Origin: an uncultured Lachnospiraceae bacterium
GTDB lineage: Bacteria > Bacillota > Clostridia > Lachnospirales > Lachnospiraceae
Assembly: GCA_946620235.1 (NCBI GenBank)
Contig: CAMONC010000002.1
Location: forward strand, 1-60,340
Length of the DNA stretch: 60,340 nt
Reading direction: 5' to 3'
The translations under genes and the position numbers were made by a program. A model generated the notes under the pieces. That model was given only the letters and a program-made list of their open reading frames with translations, made no database searches and had not been told where the DNA came from. Of this stretch, positions 10,002-19,104 are shown piece after piece. Each line of letters starts with the position of its first letter. The stretch's first letter is position 1.

Positions 10002-11474
10002 ATGAACAGATCTATGATACGTTATGTGATGGGCGGAGTACTGAAGGTGGAAGGCATACTGCTTCTTCTGCCTTTTATCATTTCACTTATTCATAACGAG
10101 CGTTCCGGATTATGGTTTCTCCCGGTGGCCTTCGGTTCCACCGTTCTGGGGATCCTTTTTACTCTCAGAAAACCCGATTCTCAGGTATTTTATCTCAAAG
10201 AAGGCTGTGTGAGCACGGCAATGAGCTGGATCATCATTTCCGTGGTGGGATGCCTGCCGTTTTGGTTATCTGGTGAGATCCCCTCTTTTACGGATGCACT
10301 CTTTGAAACGATTTCCGGTTTCACCACTACCGGAGCCAGCATCCTCACTGCGGTAGAGCCTCTGTCCAAATGCATGCTTTTCTGGAGAAGCTTCACTCAC
10401 TGGGTCGGAGGTATGGGGGTACTCGTCTTCCTGCTCGCCATCATCCCCATGAGCGGGGGCTCCAATATCAACCTGATGCGCGCTGAGAGCCCCGGCCCCT
10501 CAGTCGGCAAGCTGGTTCCGAAGATCAAGTCAACAGCGCGTATCCTGTATATCATTTATTTCGTATTGACTCTCATAGAGTTCGTTCTGCTCCTGATATT
10601 CGGCATGAGCCCTTTTGAAGCAGTCTGTACCGCGATGGGTACAGCCGGTACGGGAGGTTTCGGTGTGCTCAACGATTCTTTCGCCAGCTACTCCCCTGTC
10701 CTCCAGTGGATCGTGACGACATTCATGATCCTGTTCGGAGTAAACTTCAACGCATACTACCTGATACTTTTCCATCAGGCCGGAAAAGCCTTCAAGATGG
10801 AGGAAGTACGTGCATATATCGGTATAATCATAGTTGCCATCGCAATAATCATGTGCGACACGATCCATATATACGGCGATGCATTTACTGCGCTTACACA
10901 CTCATCATTCCAGGTTGCATCCATCATCACCACCACAGGATTCGCATCAACCGATTTTGACACCTGGAGCCAGACCAGCCGGACCGTACTGGTCATACTG
11001 ATGTTCATAGGCGCCTGCGCGGGATCGACCGGCGGCGGTATCAAGGTGAGCCGCTTCATTCTCGCTGCCAAGACTTTCTTCAAGGAGATCAGCGGTTATA
11101 TCCACAGCAAGAGCATCAAGAAGCTCACCATGGACGGCAAACCGGTCGAACATGAAGTACTTCGCAGCGTGAACGTGTACTTCCTTACCTTCCTCTTCAT
11201 ATTCACCGCTTCAGTGCTCATGGTGAGCCTGGAGGGACACGATCTGACTACGAATTTCACGGCTGTGGCCGCCACTATAAATAATATAGGGCCCGGCCTT
11301 AATATGGTCGGACCCACATGTAACTTTGCTTTTTTTAATCCGTTTTCAAAATATATCCTGATGTTCGATATGCTCGCGGGACGTCTCGAGTTGTTCCCGC
11401 TGCTCATCCTGCTCACTCCCAGAGTATGGTACGAGCTTCTTCATCCCACATCCAGACACGAGAACAAAAACTGA
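10002..11474 (+). CDS. trkH: Potassium uptake protein TrkH family
   Basis: TM protein with selectivity-filter-like TTGAS, TAGTGGFG, TTTGFAS, GGIKVSRF. Confidence 0.93.
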   Translation: MNRSMIRYVMGGVLKVEGILLLLPFIISLIHNERSGLWFLPVAFGSTVLGILFTLRKPDSQVFYLKEGCVSTAMSWIIISVVGCLPFWLSGEIPSFTDALFETISGFTTTGASILTAVEPLSKCMLFWRSFTHWVGGMGVLVFLLAIIPMSGGSNINLMRAESPGPSVGKLVPKIKSTARILYIIYFVLTLIEFVLLLIFGMSPFEAVCTAMGTAGTGGFGVLNDSFASYSPVLQWIVTTFMILFGVNFNAYYLILFHQAGKAFKMEEVRAYIGIIIVAIAIIMCDTIHIYGDAFTALTHSSFQVASIITTTGFASTDFDTWSQTSRTVLVILMFIGACAGSTGGGIKVSRFILAAKTFFKEISGYIHSKSIKKLTMDGKPVEHEVLRSVNVYFLTFLFIFTASVLMVSLEGHDLTTNFTAVAATINNIGPGLNMVGPTCNFAFFNPFSKYILMFDMLAGRLELFPLLILLTPRVWYELLHPTSRHENKN

Positions 11475-11507
11475 TCACAGCACACGGAACCGCGTGAAAG
11501 ATTCGGA

Positions 11508-12896
11508 TCACAGCACTCGGCGGATCGTGACGATACCGCGGTATGTAGCGGGGGATACTTTGATGCCGGTGCGCTGGGTCGAAGCATGAACTATCTGTCC
11601 GTTGCCTATATATATACCGACATGCCCGCCGTAATAGATGATATCTCCGGGCTGGGCATCGGAATAGGATACCGCAGTGCCTACCGAAGACTGTGAATAG
11701 GACGTTCTCGGCAGACTGATACCGAACGCACTGTATACCGACTGTACGAACCCTGAGCAGTCAGCACCGTCGGTAAGAGAGGTTCCTCCCGATACATAGG
11801 GATTCCCCACGAATTTAAGAGCATAATTCGCTATCTGGCTTCCTTTGCCCGAGCCCGACGCCGTATACGACGATCCCGAGGACTTGGATGAAGATGAAGA
11901 TGATGAGGATGAGGAAGAAGACGTGCTCGTCGAACTGTCATCATCATTACCTGTATCTATCCCGGCAGCTGCTGCGGTTGCGGCTTCCTGCTCTGCTCTG
12001 ATACGCTCCTCTTCGGCTTCCTTCTCACGTTTCTTTTCCTCGGCCTCCCGCTTCTTCTCGGCTTCGGCACGCTCCAGACTGCGTATCTCGTTCGTCTGCT
12101 GATTTATCTTGGCGGTATATATGGCGGCCTGCTGCCTCGCCTGAGCCAGCATCACACCATAGTTCTCATACTCCTCTTCGAGCTGGGCTTCCACTTCTTC
12201 GAGGTAGGCCTGCTCACCTTCGAGTTCCTCCTTGGATGTCTCCAGCTCGGATTTCTCTTCTTCAAGCCTGTCCCAGACCTCCTGCGTATACTGCACGGTC
12301 TGCTTGAACTGCTCAAGCATCTGTCTGTCATATGCATACAGCTGTTCTACATAGTCAGCCTTATTCAGTGCATCCGCCAGTGAGGATGTAGCTTCGAGGA
12401 AAATGGATATGTAGGTCGCATCACCCTGCTCATACATGTATTTGATGCGGATCTTCATCGTCTCATACTGCTCATCCCTGATCGCAACAGCTTCCTCGTA
12501 CTCTTTCTCTGTCTCTACTATCTGCGCTTCTTTGTCCCTGATATCGGACTCGATCAGGTCTATATCAGTGAGCAGACTGACCAACTCGAGGTTGATGCCC
12601 TCGATCTCCGCATTCAAGTCACCCATTGCACCGGATATCGAGTTGATCTGACTGTTGGCTCCGGACAGCCCGGACTGAGCTTCACTCTTTGCCTTCTCGG
12701 CATCCTTTTTCTGCTGTTCGAGATCGGATATCTCCGAATTGATGGAATCTATCTGCCCCTGAATGTCATCCACGGTGGTCGCATATGCCGTAAGCGTGCC
12801 CACGGGTACGGACAATGCCAGCACTCCGGCCACAGTCACGGCACAAAGCGGTGATGACACCGATATGAGATTGTTTTTTTTGCACTTTTTGATCAT
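11508..12896 (-). CDS. Secreted coiled-coil NlpC/P60 peptidoglycan hydrolase (CwlO/PcsB-like), poly-Ser linker
   Basis: Signal peptide; coiled coil; STSTSSSSSSSSSSSSKSS linker; GADCSGFVQSVY and GHVGIYIG NlpC motifs. Confidence 0.92.
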   Translation of the reverse strand: MIKKCKKNNLISVSSPLCAVTVAGVLALSVPVGTLTAYATTVDDIQGQIDSINSEISDLEQQKKDAEKAKSEAQSGLSGANSQINSISGAMGDLNAEIEGINLELVSLLTDIDLIESDIRDKEAQIVETEKEYEEAVAIRDEQYETMKIRIKYMYEQGDATYISIFLEATSSLADALNKADYVEQLYAYDRQMLEQFKQTVQYTQEVWDRLEEEKSELETSKEELEGEQAYLEEVEAQLEEEYENYGVMLAQARQQAAIYTAKINQQTNEIRSLERAEAEKKREAEEKKREKEAEEERIRAEQEAATAAAAGIDTGNDDDSSTSTSSSSSSSSSSSSKSSGSSYTASGSGKGSQIANYALKFVGNPYVSGGTSLTDGADCSGFVQSVYSAFGISLPRTSYSQSSVGTAVSYSDAQPGDIIYYGGHVGIYIGNGQIVHASTQRTGIKVSPATYRGIVTIRRVL

Positions 12897-12975
12897 ATCT
12901 TCGAAATCAGCTCACTAACTCTTATATTTTACCATATTTTGTGGTCCGTGTGTTGCTTATACATATATATGACAT

Positions 12976-13005
12976 TTGCACAGGGATGCGTAATCGTGAT
13001 AAAAT
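12976..13005 (+). promoter_or_regulatory. Candidate sigma-A promoter TTGCAC-N18-TAAAAT
   Basis: -35 12976-12981, -10 13000-13005 upstream of ORF 13076. Confidence 0.5.
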
Positions 13006-13075
13006 CATCGTTAGGGTGCGTCGGAGGGAATGCCCGTACCTGACGCCTAAACAGTGAAACAACGGAGGATATACC

Positions 13076-13561
13076 ATGCAGACATGGCAGATAGTAATGA
13101 TAATAATAACGGTAGTTCTGATAGCAGCTATCGTAGTATTATATTTCCTGGGCAAAAAGGCTCAGAAGAAGCAGGACGAACAGCAGGCTCAGCTCGATGC
13201 GATGAAACAGACGGTGAGCATGCTCATAATAGATAAAAAACGCATGAAATTAAAAGACGCCGGACTCCCGCAGATGGTACTGGACCAGACACCGAAGTAT
13301 CTGCGCGGATCCAAGCTTCCGATAGTCAAGGCGAAAGTCGGACCCCAGATAATGTCATTCATCTCCGATGAGAAGATCTTCGACGCTATTCCCGTCAAGA
13401 AAGAAGTAAAGGCAACGATCAGCGGTCTCTACATCACATCAGTCAAAGGACTGCACGGCAATATCCAGAATAACGAACCGGTCAAAAAATCCTGGAGAGC
13501 AAAGTTCCAGGAGAAAGTCGACAAGCTTCAGGAAAAAGCAGGCGCCAAACCCATCAAATAA
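13076..13561 (+). CDS. Hypothetical membrane-anchored basic protein
   Basis: ORF with GGAGG upstream of ATG, N-terminal TM, then Lys-rich soluble domain. Confidence 0.75.
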   Translation: MQTWQIVMIIITVVLIAAIVVLYFLGKKAQKKQDEQQAQLDAMKQTVSMLIIDKKRMKLKDAGLPQMVLDQTPKYLRGSKLPIVKAKVGPQIMSFISDEKIFDAIPVKKEVKATISGLYITSVKGLHGNIQNNEPVKKSWRAKFQEKVDKLQEKAGAKPIK

Positions 13562-13578
13562 GGCTTGGCGCCTTTTTT
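13540..13578 (+). terminator. Rho-independent terminator whose 5' arm lies inside the CDS
   Basis: AGGCGCCAA (13540-13548) / TTGGCGCCT (13565-13573) followed by T-run. Confidence 0.85.
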
Positions 13579-13588
13579 ATCTCTAATT

Positions 13589-14038
13589 CTATGACAGATC
13601 CAGATGATCCTTCGGAGAGATGTCCATGCTGATCATACAGTCCGTCAGATACTCATAATTGATGTCGAGTCCGTAGCGTGCCTCCAGATGTATACAGTCG
13701 TCCTGCTCGGTGACCTCGACCTTTGTGGTGTTGATCCCGATCATCAGTTCCCCATACGGTGTACGGTAGTTCGTCAGGTTCTGCTTCCCCTCTTCAAACA
13801 CCATATGCACGTTGATCATACCCTTTTTGGTCACTTCTATGCTGTCGGGACCGAACTTCACCAGATTCGATATCGGTTCATCCACTCCCTCAAGCATCTC
13901 GTCATACATTAGGTAACGCTTATTATTTTTCTCAAAATAGCTGGCGCTGGTTATGATCTCAATGGGTTCCCCCTCTCCGGTGCCCTCATTGAGAGCAAAC
14001 TGCATGCCCTTCATTGCCAGAAGTACTTCGCGTGTCAT
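13589..14038 (-). CDS. DUF1934-like (YwiB) beta-barrel protein
   Basis: Sequence pattern (ITSASYFEKNNKRYLMYDE...DYEY-like) matches DUF1934 as remembered. Confidence 0.65.
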   Translation of the reverse strand: MTREVLLAMKGMQFALNEGTGEGEPIEIITSASYFEKNNKRYLMYDEMLEGVDEPISNLVKFGPDSIEVTKKGMINVHMVFEEGKQNLTNYRTPYGELMIGINTTKVEVTEQDDCIHLEARYGLDINYEYLTDCMISMDISPKDHLDLS

Positions 14039-14126
14039 ATGTCCCCTCTGTCAGTAATATGTTCAATAAATCATACCACACGAGCTATATGTATGGAAGA
14101 TGATATAAACTAAGCTGTAAATATGA

Positions 14127-14165
14127 TATAATCAAAATTGTATACAAAATACAATCGTGTACAAG
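14127..14165 (+). promoter_or_regulatory. Promoter -10 (TGA-TATAAT) with overlapping palindromic operator candidate
   Basis: TATAAT 14127-14132; perfect palindrome TTGTATACAA 14138-14147; ATTGTAT-N5-ATACAAT 14137-14155. Confidence 0.6.
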
Positions 14166-14172
14166 ATTAAAT

Positions 14173-15096
14173 ATGATCACAAACGGAACCCTGACCGAAA
14201 CAGCATATGCAAAGATCAATCTGGCACTTGATATCACCGGCAGACTGCCCAACGGATACCATACTGTCAGAATGATCATGGAGACCATCAGCATACATGA
14301 TGATCTGACGATCAGCCTGTCACCCGAGCCCGGTATCAGGCTCAGTTGTGATATGGTCAGTGATACACTCGCCGTTGCCGAGCTCAGCTGCGGAGATGAC
14401 AATCTGATCGTCAAAGCCGCACATAAACTGCTGGATCATGCCAACGCAAAGGGCTTGATACGCGATCCGGCCGGCAATATCGGTCTGGACATGCACCTGA
14501 CCAAACGTATCCCCATGGCTGCCGGACTGGCAGGAGGAAGCACAGATGCAGCAGCCGCCCTTCGAGGGATCAACCGCCTGCTGAACCTGGGTTGTTCTGT
14601 CGATGAGCTGTGTGAAACAGGTGTGACCATAGGAGCTGACGTGCCGTACTGTATACAGGGCGGAAGTCGTCTGGCCGAAGGCATCGGTGAACGGTTATCG
14701 ATCCTGCCGGCTCCGCCGACAGCTCATCTGCTGATCGCCAAGCCTGATATAGACGTATCCACCGCGTATGTATATAAACGCATAGACTCATCTGACAATA
14801 TCAGACATCCCGACATCGATGGCATGATCTCCGACCTGGACAAGGGCGATCTGAAAGGCCTGTCCTCGCGCCTCGGTAACGTCCTCAGGGACGTGACCTG
14901 CGAAGAACACGCCATTGTCCCCGAACTGGAGCAGTTCATGCGGGATAACGGGGCTCTGGGCGCCCTGATGAGCGGATCCGGTCCCACAGTATACGGGATA
15001 TTCGATGATGAACAGTCCTGCAGGCAGGCCCTTGAGAAAGTACATGCCGCCTATCCCGATATATACGCTTCAGACGCAACATTTATTATTCCGTGA
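14173..15096 (+). CDS. ispE: 4-diphosphocytidyl-2-C-methyl-D-erythritol kinase
   Basis: AYAKINLALDITGRLPNGYH, PMAAGLAGGSTDAAA, GALMSGSGPTVYGIF. Confidence 0.95.
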   Translation: MITNGTLTETAYAKINLALDITGRLPNGYHTVRMIMETISIHDDLTISLSPEPGIRLSCDMVSDTLAVAELSCGDDNLIVKAAHKLLDHANAKGLIRDPAGNIGLDMHLTKRIPMAAGLAGGSTDAAAALRGINRLLNLGCSVDELCETGVTIGADVPYCIQGGSRLAEGIGERLSILPAPPTAHLLIAKPDIDVSTAYVYKRIDSSDNIRHPDIDGMISDLDKGDLKGLSSRLGNVLRDVTCEEHAIVPELEQFMRDNGALGALMSGSGPTVYGIFDDEQSCRQALEKVHAAYPDIYASDATFIIP

Positions 15097-15119
15097 CAGA
15101 TATTTTATGGAGGATTCGC

Positions 15120-15818
15120 ATGAAACACGACTTCAAACTCGATCCGAACATATATCTCCCACTTCATGAAGTGGTGTTCAACACGCTCCGCAGAGCCATC
15201 CTGACCGGAGAGCTCGATCCCGGCGAAAGGCTCATGGAGATACATCTGGCCACTCAATTCGGTGTGAGCCGCACTCCCGTCCGCGAAGCAATACGCATGC
15301 TCGAACAGGAAGGTCTGGTAACCCTGCGTCCCTCGAGGGGTGCCGTGGTATCCAGCATATCGGCAGAGAGTGTCAAAGATGTGCTCGAGGTCAGACGCGC
15401 CATGGATGTACTCTGTGCACAGCTGGCGTGCAAACGCATTACTCCCGAAGCTCTCGATGCGTTGAAAGCCGCCTGTGATGAGTTTAAGAAGGCCGCGGAA
15501 GCGCCCGACAAGGCTATTACGACCATAGCGGCCTGTGATGTGGCCCTGCACGATATCATCCTGGAAGCCACGGGGAACAGACGTCTGAAACAGATGGTAA
15601 ATAATCTCTCGGAACAGATGTACAGATATCGTTTCGAATATCTGAAAGACTCTGATATCTACGGCCAGCTGATCGCCGAGCACAGCGCCATATACGAAGC
15701 CATAGCGGCCCGTGACGAAGACGCCGCTGCCGAAGCCTGCGGCATACATATAGATAATCAGGAAGATGCTATCATGAAGCAGATAGCGCTTAGCGCAGGT
15801 TCCCCTGCGGATCAATAA
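15120..15818 (+). CDS. GntR family transcriptional regulator (FadR subfamily, FCD domain)
   Basis: Start set at ATG 15120 after GGAGG; wHTH ERLMEIHLATQFGVSRTPVREAIRMLEQEGLV. Confidence 0.92.
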   Translation: MKHDFKLDPNIYLPLHEVVFNTLRRAILTGELDPGERLMEIHLATQFGVSRTPVREAIRMLEQEGLVTLRPSRGAVVSSISAESVKDVLEVRRAMDVLCAQLACKRITPEALDALKAACDEFKKAAEAPDKAITTIAACDVALHDIILEATGNRRLKQMVNNLSEQMYRYRFEYLKDSDIYGQLIAEHSAIYEAIAARDEDAAAEACGIHIDNQEDAIMKQIALSAGSPADQ

Positions 15819-16752
15819 ATATCCAGTTTTTCCACAGATCACGCATGATCTCCGGATCAAACACCTGTGATGCGGCATGTATGGTAGGCCTGATGCACAA
15901 TGCACTCTCCCTCTTCGGATCCAGTCTGGCTCCCCAGAAGCTGAACGAAGAGTTCGCACATATATGAGCGGTGCACAGGCTCATCAGATATATGTCGTAC
16001 ATGTTATCATCGCCGTGGTTCACATCAACGACCACGCACGACGGATCATCTCCGTATTTCTCTTTCACATATCCCGGATCATCGGAAAAAATATAAAACA
16101 GAGTCTCCGGATGCCTCTCTTTCACATATGAGAAAGCAGCCTCATAATACCCGTCCGTAGCTATCCCTCCGAAGAAAGCGCTGTTCTCGGCAGTCAGGTA
16201 ATCACCCCTGCGTATATGTACCGAACATGAATATCCGTTTCCGGTTATACAACGAGCCATCTCCCTGAGTCCGCTGTGAGCATCCCCAACCGAGCCGGTG
16301 CCGGCCATCTCCGTGTCACTTCCGTCAACCGGGTCTCTTCCGAGCATTTCGACGAAATCATAGATATCCCGAAGCTCCGGCATGATATCAGCATAGTATT
16401 TCTCGGCACTCCAGTAGCCGTCCAGATATACGTTATCCCGCTTAAATATCCCGGGCATATACATCCCTTTTTCATGGACATATCCCGAGCAAGCCGGCAG
16501 TATACGGTTGCGTATGCGTCCTATCAGGCTGTTGTCACCGCGGATCGCGGCTATCTGTTCCTCAGTGGCTGTATCATAACGGACACCGGGAAAGCGATCG
16601 ATTTCAAGTGACCTGACCGTCCCGCGGTAGTCTGCGTCTGAGTATGTGGATATATCCAGGCAGACCTCACGGCCCAGCGATATTAACTTTCGAGAAAGGG
16701 CGTATTGCTGCATCTGATTTCCCAGACCGCCCACAATCCTGATAATTACCAT
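15790..16752 (-). CDS. Glycosyltransferase family 11 (alpha-1,2-fucosyltransferase-like)
   Basis: GGLGNQMQQYALSRKL, SVHIRRGDYL, ANSSFSFWGARL. Confidence 0.92.
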   Translation of the reverse strand: MVIIRIVGGLGNQMQQYALSRKLISLGREVCLDISTYSDADYRGTVRSLEIDRFPGVRYDTATEEQIAAIRGDNSLIGRIRNRILPACSGYVHEKGMYMPGIFKRDNVYLDGYWSAEKYYADIMPELRDIYDFVEMLGRDPVDGSDTEMAGTGSVGDAHSGLREMARCITGNGYSCSVHIRRGDYLTAENSAFFGGIATDGYYEAAFSYVKERHPETLFYIFSDDPGYVKEKYGDDPSCVVVDVNHGDDNMYDIYLMSLCTAHICANSSFSFWGARLDPKRESALCIRPTIHAASQVFDPEIMRDLWKNWIFIDPQGNLR

Positions 16753-16805
16753 TTTCGACAGATCAACTCTTTCATCAGATCAGCTTTTCATCAGCTCGAT
16801 TCACA

Positions 16806-17918
16806 TCATATCAGCATCATCGTCATACCAACCGACCAGGGATATGAAGCATATACATCCGAATATACTCCTACATCCATGCACTCGCCCTGAGCCTGTC
16901 TTACTTCACCTGAGGAAGATATATAGGGCAAAATGGGTTCTATATAACCCTCACCGTCAGGTCTGCGTACTCCCCTGTCAGCATTGAAGTCTCTCTGTTT
17001 GAGACCGTATATGATCATGGCAGATGCCGAAGTATCAGCCGGTGAAGATTCATCGCCTGTCACTGAACCAAACAGTCCGTCCCCGCGCCTGTACCTAACA
17101 GCTGTCTCCGACATTTTCTCCAGATGAGCGGTGACAGCCTTCTGAGCCATGATGGCTGCCGGAGTCTTCGGCGGATACAGATCAAATGCTTCCACGGCAC
17201 CGCCCAGCCCGTACATGATCCACCCCAGTGCACGTCCCCAGCCCGGAGTCCCTCTGTGATGCACCTCACCTGTCTCATCCAAAGTATATACATGCCACGG
17301 GAGACCGGTTTCCGGGTCGATCATATGTTGCATAACGCCAGTTATTTGTCTTAACCCAAGCTCGATCGCATCGTCATCCTGCTTCATAAGACCATATCTG
17401 ACAGCAAAAGGCAGAACCATTCCGCAACTGTCGGCAAATATCTCTCCCGTCTTATGTGCCGGCCTGTAAGGCAGAACACCTTCGAGATCGGTATCGTGCT
17501 CATACAGGAATCTCATCACGCCTCCGGCGACCTTCATATAATGCATATACAGATCGGGGCCTTCGGTTTTGTACGTCTCTGCCAGACTGAGCAAAGCCTG
17601 TGCCGCCAGCGCATCATCCACGGTATACAAAGGAGCTTCCTGTCCAATCCACCTGTCCAGATAATTCTGAACCGATGCCATCGCCAGTATAGCCACCGCT
17701 CTGTCCGCAGAGGTATCCGCACTCTGAAGCCGGCCTGCCATATGCATAAGTCCGCACATCAGACTGCCCTTCGGCCAGTTGACGGTGTCGATAGGTGCAA
17801 CGGTCTCGTGCTTGATATGCTCTCTGGCCCAGCGCCTCAGGCTGTGATACAGGTCCGGCCTGTCCGATATGTCCAGAAGCCTGACGGCTTCTTCAGTAAT
17901 TGCTCTTTTATAATTCAT
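16806..17918 (-). CDS. Glycoside hydrolase family 88/105-like (unsaturated uronyl hydrolase-like)
   Basis: (alpha/alpha)6-type sequence with NWPKGSLMCGL, DDALAAQALLSLAE, RGTPGWGRALGW. Confidence 0.72.
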   Translation of the reverse strand: MNYKRAITEEAVRLLDISDRPDLYHSLRRWAREHIKHETVAPIDTVNWPKGSLMCGLMHMAGRLQSADTSADRAVAILAMASVQNYLDRWIGQEAPLYTVDDALAAQALLSLAETYKTEGPDLYMHYMKVAGGVMRFLYEHDTDLEGVLPYRPAHKTGEIFADSCGMVLPFAVRYGLMKQDDDAIELGLRQITGVMQHMIDPETGLPWHVYTLDETGEVHHRGTPGWGRALGWIMYGLGGAVEAFDLYPPKTPAAIMAQKAVTAHLEKMSETAVRYRRGDGLFGSVTGDESSPADTSASAMIIYGLKQRDFNADRGVRRPDGEGYIEPILPYISSSGEVRQAQGECMDVGVYSDVYASYPWSVGMTMMLI

Positions 17919-19104
17919 TTTTCAAAATATCCGCGATCCCGGATGTTCGTTTTATCCATTCCGGTATACGTTCCTTCAAGATGTCCCTCTGCTCATCCGC
18001 ATGGGCTTCCAGATCCATATATGCATCCGTCAGATCCGACTTTACGTGCAGATCCTGTACCGGACATACATAGCCTTCATATGAACCGAACAGATCATTT
18101 GCGATCCCCATCGCCTTTACCGAATAGCCGACCACGAGCGTCGGTACATACGTGGAATATGCGGCTATCGACGCATGTGTACGGGCTGCGATCAGCAGCC
18201 TGCATCTGCTTATCATATATTTGAGTTCCTCGGCGGTCGAATCCGGGGCCATGATCACCCTTCCGGTATCCGCATACATATCATACAATGTCCGAACGGG
18301 CTCGCGATCATCCGAGAATCTCGTTACCACATGAGGGATCAGCATGATCACATCAGAGGTCTCACTCAGTATGGTCTCTATCAGGTGTTTATAATTGTCG
18401 ACGATGATGCCGGGAGTGTCGGGCGACTCATAGTTCAGTATCATCGGAGAGATATTGATACCTGTCGTATGCCCCTCCCTGAAGCCATCCGGCAGCTTAC
18501 ATTCACGTTTATTCAGCGCAAAAGCCGGATCGGGCAGCAGATATACACGATCGGAGCATTTCGCCGGGAGTCCCTCTCTGAGTGCACGGTATGAGTCTGT
18601 TTCGCGGGCTATGATACAGCTGTACAACGACAGATCTTCAACCACTTCCGGGCGTTTCATCAATGCGGGTTCCACAGAACAGCCCACAAGAGCTGTCGGG
18701 ACGTCGTGTTTTGCAAAAAACTGATTCGCTCCGCGCAGATTCACCAGTGCATCATCATAGCAATAATTATCTCCGCCCACAGACAAAGCCATGCGGTATC
18801 TGTCAAACGGAGCTGCATGCCTGTATGCATATCCCATCTGTGCATCGGCACGCCCCGTGAGCTTGCGTTGAGCATAGAACCGCGCCTTAAGGAGCAGACT
18901 GTCCTCATACCGTCTGACAGGGATCACGTCGCATATGCGGCCCAGATCAACATTCTCATCTTCAGCCGGATTATTGCTGATGACCGTCGGTCTGCCGCCC
19001 AGAATACCGGTCAGGCTCCGCACTATCGCCTCGCAGCCGTGATTTGCACTGCCTGCATGCATGTACATCAGATATTCTTTTGATACAGCCGATGAATCCG
19101 TCAT
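17908..19104 (-). CDS. Polysaccharide pyruvyl transferase family protein
   Basis: NHGCEAIVRSL start, ARETDSYRALREGL, AARTHASIAAYSTYVPTLVVGYSVKAMGIANDL. Confidence 0.85.
   Translation of the reverse strand: MTDSSAVSKEYLMYMHAGSANHGCEAIVRSLTGILGGRPTVISNNPAEDENVDLGRICDVIPVRRYEDSLLLKARFYAQRKLTGRADAQMGYAYRHAAPFDRYRMALSVGGDNYCYDDALVNLRGANQFFAKHDVPTALVGCSVEPALMKRPEVVEDLSLYSCIIARETDSYRALREGLPAKCSDRVYLLPDPAFALNKRECKLPDGFREGHTTGINISPMILNYESPDTPGIIVDNYKHLIETILSETSDVIMLIPHVVTRFSDDREPVRTLYDMYADTGRVIMAPDSTAEELKYMISRCRLLIAARTHASIAAYSTYVPTLVVGYSVKAMGIANDLFGSYEGYVCPVQDLHVKSDLTDAYMDLEAHADEQRDILKERIPEWIKRTSGIADILKNEL

Noticed and set aside
11473-11516. 11-bp direct repeat GATCACAGCAC at 11473-11483 and 11506-11516 in the trkH/NlpC convergent gap
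   Set aside because: No flanking mobile-element features; the second copy includes the NlpC stop codon; likely chance or a small duplication.
11880-11950. GAT/GAG-type simple repeat read on the plus strand as an acidic ORF
   Set aside because: It is the poly-Ser linker of the NlpC/P60 hydrolase on the minus strand.
16753-16805. Repeated TTTCATCAG/ATCAG words between GT11 and GH88-like genes
   Set aside because: Too short and imperfect to separate from simple-sequence noise in a 53-bp spacer.
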